Below, in pieces: positions 35,937-44,487 of a DNA stretch of 64,000 bases; positions within the stretch are counted from its first letter, which is position 1; each line of letters starts with the position of its first letter. This stretch comes from Kineosporia succinea (GTDB lineage Bacteria > Actinomycetota > Actinomycetes > Actinomycetales > Kineosporiaceae), in assembly GCF_030811555.1 (NCBI RefSeq), contig NZ_JAUSQZ010000001.1:186001-250000 (forward strand), in the 5' to 3' direction. The notes beneath the pieces are model-generated. The model searched no databases. It was not told the DNA's origin and saw nothing but the letters and a program-made list of their open reading frames with translations. The position numbers and the translations under genes are program-made.

Positions 35937-37837
35937 GACAGGGCCGGGGCCGGGATCTCTCTGCGTTCCGCCGCCCAGGCGCTGCGGTACGGCGCGTAGG
36001 TCGCGATCAGCTCGTCGTGCGTGCCCCGCGCCGCCACCACCCCGCCGTCGATCACCAGCACCTCGTCGGCCGCCGCCAGCGGGCTGAGCCGGTGGGTGAC
36101 GACCACGGCGCTCTGGTCGGCGCGGGGTGACGCGAGCACCTCGGCCACCAGGTCGTCGGCGGTGGCCGCGTCCAGGTGCTCGGCGGGCTCGTCGACCAGC
36201 AGCACCGGCGCGCCGCTGACGAAGGCACGCGCCATGAGCATCCGCCGCCGGATACCGCCCGAGAGCAGGTGCGTGCCCGCCCCCTGCCCGGGGCCCGCCG
36301 GATCACCCACCACCACGTCGAGACCATCGGCACCGAGCCCGGAGATCCACTCCCCCAGCCCGGCCCGGCGCAGGGCCGCGAGGAGCTCGGGGTCGGTCGC
36401 GTCCTTGTTCGCCACCCGCAGGTTCTCTCGCACGGTCGTGCCGAAGACGTGGGCGTCATCGGCGGCGAGGTGCACCATGTGCCGGAGGCTGCGGGTGTGC
36501 ACGTCGAGGAGCTCGACGCCGTCGCCGACGTCGGTGTCGTCCATCAGCATGTGCCCCTCGGCGGCGGGCAGCAGACCGGCGAGCGTGCGCAGCAGCGTGC
36601 TCTTGCCCTGGCCGCTGGGGCCGACCACGGCGATCCGGCGGCCGGCGGTGAGGTCCAGATTCACGCCGCGCACGGCGGGTTCACGGCCGGGCCAGCCGAC
36701 GGCCAGGTCCTGCGCCCGCAGGTGCAGCCCGGGCAGTTCCCGCACCAGCCGCAGCCCCTTCTGCCCGGCCATCAGGTAGGCGCTGTTCGGCACCGGCCGG
36801 GCCTGCACGTCCAGGGTGCGGTGGCTGTCCGGTTCGGGGGTGGCCAGCAGGGGGACGACGCGGCGCGCGGCTTCCGAGGCCCGCACCAGGCTGACCGCGG
36901 CGGCCGGGAGACCGGCCACCACCTCGGCCAGGGCCAGCGGCACGAACGTCAGCACGGCCAGGGCCACCTCCCGGATCCGGCCCTCGTTCACCGCGATCAC
37001 ACCGGTGACCAGCGAGCCGAGCACGGCGGCGGACATCACGGCCGATCCGAGCCCGGCCGCCCAGGAGGCGGGACGGGCGGCGCGGTCGAGGCCGTGGGAG
37101 AGCTCGTCGTCGCTGCGCCGGATCGCCGCCAGCTGGTCCGGGACCCGGCCGCTGACCGTCAGTTCCGGCAGGTTGTCGAAGAGCGCGAGCACGTTCTCGG
37201 ACATCTCGGTGCGGGCCTGCGCGGTGCCCAGCACGTCGCGGCGGCCACCGATCCCGGCCAGCCCGGGCACCGCGACGATCGCGATCAGCACGGCCGTGGC
37301 CAGCACCGCGCCGGCCTCGGGCAGGATGATCCCGACCGCCACCACCGAGGCCAGGCCGGTGAGGATCGCGGTGACGAAAGGCAGCACACCACGCACGATC
37401 ACGTCGCCGAGCTCGTCGACGTCGGCGCCCAGCCGGGCCAGCAGGTCACCGCGCTTCAGCCCGGCCGCCACGGTGTCGTCGGCCGCAGCCAGACGCCCGA
37501 ACAGCGTCTCGCGCAGCCGCACCACGCCGCGCAGGGCGACGTCGTGCGAGACCAGCCGCTCGCAGTACCGCAGCACCCCGCGGCCGATGCCGAACGCGCG
37601 CACACCGACGATCGCAACCATCAGGAACAGGATCGGCGGCTGCTGCGCGGCCCGGGTGATGAGCCAGCCGGAGACGCCGAGCAGGGCGATCGAGCAGGCC
37701 ACCGCCGCGGCACCGGTGACGGCGCCGAGCAGCAGACGCCAGGGGTCGGGCCGCATCTCGTCGAGCACGAGCAGCAGCGCGCGCCGGCCGCTCACCGGGC
37801 TCTCGACGGGGGACGTGGTGGTCGCCTCGGTCTTCAT
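35933..37837 (-). CDS. cydC: Cysteine/glutathione ABC exporter subunit CydC
   Basis: A 634-residue half-transporter of the CydDC complex, which exports reduced thiols and is needed to assemble cytochrome bd. Six membrane helices (for example ALLGVSGWLITRAAQQPP, FGIGRGVLRYCERLVSHDVA) precede an ATPase domain with Walker A GPSGQGKST, signature LSGGIRRRML and Walker B VLLVDEPAEHLD. The YCERLVSHDVALR segment is typical of CydC. The ATG overlaps the cydD stop (ATGA). Last gene of cydABDC. Confidence 0.92.
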   Translation of the reverse strand: MKTEATTTSPVESPVSGRRALLLVLDEMRPDPWRLLLGAVTGAAAVACSIALLGVSGWLITRAAQQPPILFLMVAIVGVRAFGIGRGVLRYCERLVSHDVALRGVVRLRETLFGRLAAADDTVAAGLKRGDLLARLGADVDELGDVIVRGVLPFVTAILTGLASVVAVGIILPEAGAVLATAVLIAIVAVPGLAGIGGRRDVLGTAQARTEMSENVLALFDNLPELTVSGRVPDQLAAIRRSDDELSHGLDRAARPASWAAGLGSAVMSAAVLGSLVTGVIAVNEGRIREVALAVLTFVPLALAEVVAGLPAAAVSLVRASEAARRVVPLLATPEPDSHRTLDVQARPVPNSAYLMAGQKGLRLVRELPGLHLRAQDLAVGWPGREPAVRGVNLDLTAGRRIAVVGPSGQGKSTLLRTLAGLLPAAEGHMLMDDTDVGDGVELLDVHTRSLRHMVHLAADDAHVFGTTVRENLRVANKDATDPELLAALRRAGLGEWISGLGADGLDVVVGDPAGPGQGAGTHLLSGGIRRRMLMARAFVSGAPVLLVDEPAEHLDAATADDLVAEVLASPRADQSAVVVTHRLSPLAAADEVLVIDGGVVAARGTHDELIATYAPYRSAWAAERREIPAPALS

Positions 37838-39510
37838 GCCGGGACCTCCATCGGGGAGCTGGTTTCCAGACCGGGAGCCACCCGGCCGCTGACGTCGATC
37901 GTGCGGTCCGCCGCCGCGATCAGGGCGGGCCGGTGCGCCACCAGGACGACGGTGCGCCCCCGGTCGCGCAGCGCGCCGAGCAGGTCGAGCACGGCCTGCT
38001 CGGCCCCGGCGTCGAGATGGGCGGTGGGTTCGTCGAGCACCACCAGCGGGGCCTCGCTGAGCAGGAGCCGGGTGAGCGCCAGCCGCTGACGCTGACCGGC
38101 CGACAGGCCTGTGCCCCCCTGGCCGACCCGGGCGTCCCAGCCGCCGGGAACAGTACGCACGACGTCCTCGAAACCCGTGACCGCGGAGGCTTCGCGCACC
38201 TGGTCGAGCGAGACCGACGGGCGCAGCAGCGACACGTTCTCCCGCAGGGTGCCGGGCACCAGCACCGGATGCTGCGGGCACCAGGCGATCTGGCGCCACC
38301 ACGACGCCGGGTCGACATCGGTGAGCCGGACGGATCCGGCGACCACCACGTCCCCCAGGGTCGACTTCTGAAGCCCCAGGAGCACATTCACCGCCGTGCT
38401 CTTGCCACACCCGCTCGGGCCGGTGAGCGCGACGATCTCGCCCGGGCCCACCGAGGCGGTGAGGTGCGAGGGCGTCGGGTGCGGGACACCGTCGTGCTGC
38501 ACCGTCACGCCCTCGAAAGCGACGACGGCGGTGGACAGGTCCGGGGCCTCGACCGTTCCGGGCGCGGGAACCGGGCGCTCCAGCACGTCGAAAGCCTGCT
38601 GGGCGGCGGCCAGCCCGTCCTGACTGGCGTGAAAGTGCATGCCCACCGCGCGAAGCGGTGCGTAGACCTCCGGGGCGAGCAGCAGCACGGCCAGGCCGGT
38701 CTGCAGGTCGAGGGTGCCGTGCACCAGACGCAGCCCGATGCCGACCGCGACCAGCGCGACCGAGAGGGTGACGAGCACCTCCAGGGCCAGGGCCGAGAGA
38801 AAGGCGGTGCGAAGGGTTTTCATGGTGGCGCGGCGATGGGCGTCGCCGGCCACGCGCACCCGCTCGCGCTGGGCCCGGGCGGTACCGAGCGAACGCAGCG
38901 TGGGCAGACCGGCGATCAGGTCGAGCACCTGCGTGCCCAGGCGCTGCAGCGAGACCAGGCTGCGGTCGGACGCGTCCTGGGTGGCCATGCCGATGAGCGC
39001 CATGAAGAACGGGATCAGCGGCAGGGTGAGAAGAATGGTGACGCCGGCGATCCAGTCCTGCCACCAGACCACGACCAGGACGGCCGGGGTCAGGGTGGAG
39101 GCCAGGACCAGCTGCGGCAGGTATCGGGTCAGGTAACCGTCGAGCGCGTCCAGCCCGCGGGTGGTGAGCACCGCGAGATCCGCTCCCCCGCGACCGGTTT
39201 CCCGCACGGCGTGGGCGATCAGCTTCTCGCGCAGCTGGCGCACCACGGTGGTGGCCGCGCGGTGGCCGAAGCGCTCCTGCGCCCCGGCGATCACCGCCCG
39301 GACCGCCAGCACGATCCCCAGCCCGGCGACCTGGCCGCGGACGTCACCGAAGGTCAGTCCGTCCGTCGCGACACCCGCGACGACGTGGGCCAGGAGCAGC
39401 GACTGCACCACCAGCAGGGCGGTGGTCGCCACTCCCAGACCGGAGGTCAGGCCGACGTAGAGCCGGGCCGCGCGGGCCTGGCGCAGCAGCCGGGGATCGA
39501 GGGGCTTCAT
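37834..39510 (-). CDS. cydD: Cysteine/glutathione ABC exporter subunit CydD
   Basis: A 558-residue half-transporter: membrane domain (RYLPQLVLASTLTPAVLVVV, with the CydD-typical RTAFLSALALEVLVTLSVAL and GMHFHASQDGLAAA) and ATPase with Walker A GPSGCGKST, signature LSAGQRQRLAL and Walker B LVVLDEPTAHLD. Pairs with CydC. Its start overlaps the cydB stop by four bases, so translation along the operon is coupled. Confidence 0.92.
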   Translation of the reverse strand: MKPLDPRLLRQARAARLYVGLTSGLGVATTALLVVQSLLLAHVVAGVATDGLTFGDVRGQVAGLGIVLAVRAVIAGAQERFGHRAATTVVRQLREKLIAHAVRETGRGGADLAVLTTRGLDALDGYLTRYLPQLVLASTLTPAVLVVVWWQDWIAGVTILLTLPLIPFFMALIGMATQDASDRSLVSLQRLGTQVLDLIAGLPTLRSLGTARAQRERVRVAGDAHRRATMKTLRTAFLSALALEVLVTLSVALVAVGIGLRLVHGTLDLQTGLAVLLLAPEVYAPLRAVGMHFHASQDGLAAAQQAFDVLERPVPAPGTVEAPDLSTAVVAFEGVTVQHDGVPHPTPSHLTASVGPGEIVALTGPSGCGKSTAVNVLLGLQKSTLGDVVVAGSVRLTDVDPASWWRQIAWCPQHPVLVPGTLRENVSLLRPSVSLDQVREASAVTGFEDVVRTVPGGWDARVGQGGTGLSAGQRQRLALTRLLLSEAPLVVLDEPTAHLDAGAEQAVLDLLGALRDRGRTVVLVAHRPALIAAADRTIDVSGRVAPGLETSSPMEVPA

Positions 39511-40550
39511 CGATACGAGGCTTCCGCTTCCGGCGTGGACCAGGGCAGGCCGTGACCCGGCGGGATCTTCGTGGCGCCGATGCGGTGCCAGAAGACCCAG
39601 TAGGTCCACGACTGGTAGAGGATCACGACCGGGGTCAGGAAGCAGGCGGCCCAGGTCATGACGACCAGCGTGTAGTGCGTGGACGAGGCGTTGTGGATCG
39701 TCAGCGAGAACAGCTCGTTCGTGCTGGAGGGCATGACGTCCGGGAAGAGGCAGCCGAACAGCAGCACCACCGCCGAGGCCGTCGCCAGCACCGTGCTGCC
39801 GAAACCCAGGGCCTCCCGCTCCCTGAACGCGCCGTAGGCCGCGGTGAGCAGGGCCACGGCCGCGACCACCACGACGCCCCAGGTCCAGGCCTTGCCGTAG
39901 GCCAGCTGGGTCCACAGCGCGAAGACCACGGCGACGCCGATCGCGGGCACCGAGAGCTTCGCGGCCAGGGCGATGGCGCGGGCGCGGATCTCCCCCTCGG
40001 TGCGCAGCCCCAGGAACAGCGCGCCGTGGAAGGCGAACAGCAGCAGGGTGGTCAGGCCGCCGAGCAGGCCGTAGGGGTTCAGCAGGGTGAAGAGCGTTCC
40101 GGTGAACTGCTTGTCGGCGTCGATCGGCACCCCGCGCACGATGTTGGCGAACGCGACGCCCCACAGCAGCGCGGGCAGGGTCGAGCCGACCACGATGGCG
40201 GTGTCCCAGAGGTTGCGCCACCGGTCGCCCTCGATGGTGCCGCGGTACTCGAACGCCACGCCGCGGATGATGAGGCCGACCAGGATGAGCAGGAGCGGCA
40301 GGTAGAAGCCGGAGAACAGGGTGGCGTACCACTCCGGGAAGGCCGCGAAGGTGGCGCCGCCGGCGACGATCAGCCAGACCTCGTTGCCGTCCCAGATCGG
40401 GGCGATGGTGTTGATCATGACCCGGCGGTCGGTGTCGTTCCTCCCGAGGATCGGCAGGAGCATCCCGACCCCGAAGTCGAACCCCTCGAGCACGAGGTAG
40501 CCGATCCACAGGACCGTGATGAGGATGAACCAGAAGGTGACGAGTTCCAC
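39507..40550 (-). CDS. cydB: Cytochrome bd ubiquinol/menaquinol oxidase subunit II
   Basis: A 347-residue membrane protein with eight or nine helices. Family motifs: WIGYLVLEGFDFGVGMLLP near the N-terminus, NTIAPIWDGNEVWLIVAGGA, FAAFPEWYATLFSGFYLPL and RGVAFEYRG. With CydA it forms the high-affinity oxygen reductase of the membrane. The start is a GTG at 40550 with GGAG upstream, 16 bases after the cydA stop. Confidence 0.94.
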   Translation of the reverse strand: MELVTFWFILITVLWIGYLVLEGFDFGVGMLLPILGRNDTDRRVMINTIAPIWDGNEVWLIVAGGATFAAFPEWYATLFSGFYLPLLLILVGLIIRGVAFEYRGTIEGDRWRNLWDTAIVVGSTLPALLWGVAFANIVRGVPIDADKQFTGTLFTLLNPYGLLGGLTTLLLFAFHGALFLGLRTEGEIRARAIALAAKLSVPAIGVAVVFALWTQLAYGKAWTWGVVVVAAVALLTAAYGAFREREALGFGSTVLATASAVVLLFGCLFPDVMPSSTNELFSLTIHNASSTHYTLVVMTWAACFLTPVVILYQSWTYWVFWHRIGATKIPPGHGLPWSTPEAEASYR

Positions 40551-40566
40551 GTCCGGACTCCGATTT

Positions 40567-42024
40567 TCAGTAGGCGAAGCTGAGCGGGCGGTCGGCGTCG
40601 TCGTCGTGGTCCGGCGCCTCCTCGATACCGGGAGCACCCGCGGCCGCGTACCGGCGGATCAGGCCGAACCAGGCGATCGCCAGCGAGCCGTACAGCAGGG
40701 TGAAGGTGACGAGCGAGATGCCGACCGACCAGGGACCGACGGTGGAGACGCCGTCCTGCGTGAGCATGCGAATGGTCCAGTCACCGTCCGGGTTCGGGGC
40801 GACGACCCAGGGCTGGCGGCCCATCTCGGTGAAGACCCAGCCGGTGAGGTTGGCCAGGAACGGGCCCGGAATGGCGATCAGCGCGAGGCGGCCGAACCAG
40901 CGGCCCGGGTTGCGGCCCTTGCGGGTCACCCAGAGGCCGACCACGCCGAGCGCGGCGCCGAGCACGCCGAAAAGGATCATGGCGCGGAAGTTCCAGTAGG
41001 TCACGGCCAGGTTCGGCACGTAGTCCTGACCGTCGCCGTACTTCTCCGAGTACTCGGCCTGGAGCTGGTTCACGCCCGGCACGGTGGCGTTGAAGTCGCC
41101 GGTGGCCATGAACGAGTAGACGCCCGGGATGGCGAAGGTCTGCACGTCGCAGTGCCCGTCGCCCGGGTTGCCGATCGCGAAGAGGCTGAAGCCGGCGCCC
41201 TCCTCGGTCTCGCAGAGTCCCTCGGCCGCGGCCATCTTCATGGGCTGCTGCTGGTACATGAGCTTGGCCTGGCCGTCACCGGTGACGGCGGCGCCGACGC
41301 CGGCGACCAGGAGCACCACGCAGGCGAACCGGAACACGGGGCGGTACAGCTCGACCTTCTCGTGCCGGGTGTGCGAGTCGACCTGGGCCTGGTGGCGCGC
41401 CTTCACCATCCACCAGCCCGCGATGCCGGCGACGAAGCAGGCCGCGGTCATGAACGCGGCGGTGATCTGGTGCGGGAACGCCCACAGCACGGTGTTGTTC
41501 GACAGCAGGGCGCCGATGCTGGTGAGCTCGGCGCGGCCGGTCTCGGCGTTGTACTCGACGCCGACCGGGTGCTGCATGAACGAGTTGGCGGCGAGGATGA
41601 AGAACGCCGAGAGGTTCACGCCGATCGCCGCGAGCCAGATGCTGGCCAGGTGCAGCTTCTTCGGCAGGCGGTCCCAGCCGAAGATCCAGGCGCCGATGAA
41701 GGTGGACTCGAGGAAGAACGCGGCCAGGCCCTCGAGGGCCAGGGGGGCGCCGAACACGTCACCGACGAAGCGCGAGTACTCGCTCCAGTTCATGCCGAAC
41801 TGGAACTCCTGCACGATGCCGGTGACGACGCCGATGGCGAAGTTGATCAGGAAGAGCTTGCCGAAGAACTTGGTGGCGCGCAGCCAGCGCTCGTCGCCGG
41901 TGCGGAACCAGACGGTCTGCATGATCGCCACCATCGGAGCGAGCCCGATGGTCAGCGGAACGAAGATGAAGTGGTAGACGGTGGTGACACCGAACTGCCA
42001 TCGGGCCAGGTCGAGGGCGTCCAT
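40567..42024 (-). CDS. cydA: Cytochrome bd oxidase subunit I
   Basis: A 485-residue haem-binding subunit. LARWQFGVTTVYHFIFVPLT carries the haem His18. The quinol-site motif GRQPWVV is present, and the Q loop is short, as in actinobacterial enzymes rather than E. coli. The protein ends APDHDDDADRPLSFAY. The ATG at 42024 is used. First gene of cydABDC, expected to be induced under low oxygen. Possible regulatory sites lie just upstream. Confidence 0.94.
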   Translation of the reverse strand: MDALDLARWQFGVTTVYHFIFVPLTIGLAPMVAIMQTVWFRTGDERWLRATKFFGKLFLINFAIGVVTGIVQEFQFGMNWSEYSRFVGDVFGAPLALEGLAAFFLESTFIGAWIFGWDRLPKKLHLASIWLAAIGVNLSAFFILAANSFMQHPVGVEYNAETGRAELTSIGALLSNNTVLWAFPHQITAAFMTAACFVAGIAGWWMVKARHQAQVDSHTRHEKVELYRPVFRFACVVLLVAGVGAAVTGDGQAKLMYQQQPMKMAAAEGLCETEEGAGFSLFAIGNPGDGHCDVQTFAIPGVYSFMATGDFNATVPGVNQLQAEYSEKYGDGQDYVPNLAVTYWNFRAMILFGVLGAALGVVGLWVTRKGRNPGRWFGRLALIAIPGPFLANLTGWVFTEMGRQPWVVAPNPDGDWTIRMLTQDGVSTVGPWSVGISLVTFTLLYGSLAIAWFGLIRRYAAAGAPGIEEAPDHDDDADRPLSFAY

Positions 42025-42058
42025 GCTGTCACCATGTCGCCCGGAACGGTTCACTTGT

Positions 42059-42073
42059 AGTGACCTAGGTCCC
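42059..42073 (-). promoter_or_regulatory. Possible DosR/DevR-like box before cydA
   Basis: GGGACCTAGGTCACT on the minus strand resembles the hypoxia-regulator consensus GGGACTNNNGNCCC at most fixed positions and contains the perfect palindrome GACCTAGGTC. Next to it (42044-42055) is AGTGAACCGTTC, a weak inverted repeat. It lies 35 bases upstream of cydA. Confidence 0.3.
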
Positions 42074-42089
42074 CCAGCGCCGGGCTGAA

Positions 42090-42959
42090 CTACTCATTCC
42101 ATCGGGTCAGCCGACCGGTGACCGCGTCGACCAGGCGCGACGTGGCCAGCGAGAGACCCGCGAAGAGCCCGGCCACGAGCACCATCTGGTCGACGAGGGA
42201 GTAGACCAGGGTCTGGTTGAGGGCCCAGCCGAGGCCGGACTGGATGCCGTACAGCTCTGACGCGAGCACGCAGGCCCAGGCCGTTCCGGCGGCGAGCACG
42301 AGGGCGCCGCGCAGCTCGGGAACGATGGCGGGCAGAACGATGTGGGTGCTGATCCGGGTGCGGCTCAGGCCGAGTGTGCGGGGGTAGTCGGTGACGTGCG
42401 GGGGCAGGTTGCCGACGGCGTTCGCGGTGGCCAGGAGCACGACCCAGAACGCGCCGAAGGTCACGAAGCCGATGCTGGCACCGCTGGTCGCGCCGAACCA
42501 GAGGGTGAAGAGCGGGGCCATCGCGAGCAGCGGCAGCATGCGCAGCAGACCGGCCACGCCGCCGGCCGCGAGACGCACGGGGCGGGCGGCGCCGACGAGC
42601 AGGCCGGCCGGAAGACCCAGGGCGAGGGCGGCCAGATAGCCCGTGACGAAACGGCCCAGGGTCACGAGGCCGTTCTGCAGCACGGCGAGGGCGGCCAGCC
42701 CTACCGAGTCGGGGGCGCCCTGGAGGGTGGTGGCCGGGCCCCAGCCACCGCGGTAGAAGTGGCTCAGCCCGGTGATGCCTTCGGTGACGATCACTTTCAG
42801 ATGGGGGACGACGTGGTCGCCCTGAGCGGTCAGGGCGCCGGCCAGCAGGGCCAGGAGTTCCCAGACGACGAGCCCGGCCAGGGTGCCGATCACCAGCGAG
42901 CGGCGGCGAGGGCGGGTGCGCAGACCGGAACCGTACCTCGCCGGGGCTTTTCGGCTCAC
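42090..42959 (-). CDS. ABC transporter permease (NitT/TauT type)
   Basis: A 289-residue binding-protein-dependent permease with six or seven helices. The cytoplasmic EAA loop region is VTDYPRTLGLSRTRISTHIV then LPAIVPELRGALVLAAGTAW, as in SsuC/TauC/NrtB. The GTG start overlaps the ATPase stop (GTGA). Last gene of the four-gene import operon. The substrate is not clear from sequence. Confidence 0.88.
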   Translation of the reverse strand: MSRKAPARYGSGLRTRPRRRSLVIGTLAGLVVWELLALLAGALTAQGDHVVPHLKVIVTEGITGLSHFYRGGWGPATTLQGAPDSVGLAALAVLQNGLVTLGRFVTGYLAALALGLPAGLLVGAARPVRLAAGGVAGLLRMLPLLAMAPLFTLWFGATSGASIGFVTFGAFWVVLLATANAVGNLPPHVTDYPRTLGLSRTRISTHIVLPAIVPELRGALVLAAGTAWACVLASELYGIQSGLGWALNQTLVYSLVDQMVLVAGLFAGLSLATSRLVDAVTGRLTRWNE

Positions 42960-43693
42960 AGGTGCCCCAGAAGCGTTGCGCGCAGAGCGTTCGCCTGCGC
43001 GTCCATGCGCAGGGCGTCGGTGCGGGGACGCGCGAACGGGACCACCACGTCCGCCCTCACTCCCCCACCGGCGATCACCACGATGCGGTCGGCGAGCGCG
43101 AGGGCCTCGTCGGTGTCGTGGGTGACGAACACGATGGTCTTGCCGGTCTCGGCCCACAGGTCGAGCAGGGTGCGGTGCAGTCCCTGGCGGGTGAGGTGGT
43201 CGAGGGACGAGAAGGGTTCGTCCATCAGGAGGATGTCGGGGTCGTTGGCGAAAACGGCGGCGACGGCCACTCTTTTGCGCATGCCGCCGGAGAGTTCGCG
43301 GGGCCAGGCGCGCTCGCGGCCCGCCAGCCCGACGGCCTCGGTGAAGTGCAGTGCCTGCGGACGCCACTGGCTTTCGGGGATCTTGCGGCTGCGGGGGCCG
43401 AGAGCGATGTTGTCCGCGACGCGTAGCCAGCCGGGGATGGCATCCTGCTGGAAGACCATGCCGCGGGTGGCGCTCGGGCCCTCGACCCTCCGGCCGTGGG
43501 CCTCGACGGTGCCGGCGGTGGGCTGCAGGAGGCCGGCGACGCAGCGCAGGAGGGTGCTCTTGCCCTGACCGGAAGGCCCCAGGACGCAGAGGAATTGGCC
43601 GGCCGGGATGTCGAGGTCGAGGTTCTCCAGGGGGGTGACGGCGTCGGGTCCCGGGTTGAACGTGACGGTGAGACCGCGGATCTGGATGCTCAT
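42956..43693 (-). CDS. ABC transporter ATP-binding protein (NitT/TauT type)
   Basis: A 245-residue ATPase: Walker A GPSGQGKST, Q-loop MVFQQDAIPGWLRVADNIAL, signature ELSGGMRKRVAVA, Walker B DILLMDEPFSSLD, switch FVTHDTDEALALADR. The Q-loop and EALALADR ending are typical of SsuB/TauB/NrtD. The ATG at 43693 overlaps the stop of the upstream permease (ATGA). A GTG nine bases earlier is less likely. Confidence 0.92.
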   Translation of the reverse strand: MSIQIRGLTVTFNPGPDAVTPLENLDLDIPAGQFLCVLGPSGQGKSTLLRCVAGLLQPTAGTVEAHGRRVEGPSATRGMVFQQDAIPGWLRVADNIALGPRSRKIPESQWRPQALHFTEAVGLAGRERAWPRELSGGMRKRVAVAAVFANDPDILLMDEPFSSLDHLTRQGLHRTLLDLWAETGKTIVFVTHDTDEALALADRIVVIAGGGVRADVVVPFARPRTDALRMDAQANALRATLLGHL

Positions 43694-44487
43694 CCCTGCC
43701 ACCTCAGGGCCGGGCGCGCGGCGGCGCGGATCAGGACGTCGAGCAGCACGGCGGCCAGGCCGAGAGTGATCGACAGGCTGAGCACCTCGCCGACGTTGCC
43801 CTGCTGGGCGCGCAGGGCGATGAGGCGGCCCATGCCGACGCGGGAGCCGAGCAGTTCGGCGCCGGCCTCGAGGCCGACGCCGGTGGCGAGGGCGAGGCGG
43901 AGTACGGCGACGACGGCCGGAAAGGTGGCGGGCAGCACGATGTTCCGGAAGCGCTGGGAGCCGTCGAGGCCGAGGGTGGCGGCGTACTCCTCGCTGGCCG
44001 GGGGGATGTTCAGGGCCGCCGACTGGGCCACCACCGCGACCACGACGAAGCAGTAGAACGTGACGAGCAGCAGCTTGCTCGCCGGGCCGGGGCCGAGCCA
44101 GATCAGGAGCAGGGGGGCGACGACGAGCACGGGAACGGCCCCGAAGACGAAGAGCACGGGTTCGGTGAGGTCACGCAGCCACTGGCGGCGGGCGGCGCCG
44201 AGACCGGCGACGACGCCGAGGGTGCTGCCGATCAGCCAGGCGGTGGTGGCGGTGCCGACGGTCCAGGCCAGGTTGACGGCGTAGGAGGAGTGCTCGAGGC
44301 CGAGGAACTCCAGGCCCCGGTCGCCGCCGGCGTGCTGCTGGAACTGCCAGAGCACGACGCGGGGGCCGGGCAGGACGGCGTCGTTCGCGATGCCGAGGGC
44401 CGCGAGCTCCCAGAGCGCCCAGAACACCGCGACACCCACCGCCCCCCAGAGGGCAGGGGACAGCGGGTGGTGCCGACGCGTCCTCAA
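43690..44487 (-). CDS. ABC transporter permease (NitT/TauT type)
   Basis: A 265-residue permease with about six helices and the loop EEYAATLGLDGSQRFRNIVL preceding PATFPAVVAVLRLAL. The start is a TTG that overlaps the stop of the substrate-binding protein (TTGA), so all four genes of the operon are linked by four-base overlaps. Having two different permeases suggests a heterodimeric channel. Confidence 0.87.
   Translation of the reverse strand: MRTRRHHPLSPALWGAVGVAVFWALWELAALGIANDAVLPGPRVVLWQFQQHAGGDRGLEFLGLEHSSYAVNLAWTVGTATTAWLIGSTLGVVAGLGAARRQWLRDLTEPVLFVFGAVPVLVVAPLLLIWLGPGPASKLLLVTFYCFVVVAVVAQSAALNIPPASEEYAATLGLDGSQRFRNIVLPATFPAVVAVLRLALATGVGLEAGAELLGSRVGMGRLIALRAQQGNVGEVLSLSITLGLAAVLLDVLIRAAARPALRWQG

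Noticed and set aside
42044-42055. Rex operator before cydA
   Set aside because: Only the left half-site fits the TTGTGAA-N4-TTCACAA pattern; the right half is poor. Kept only as a note with the palindrome.
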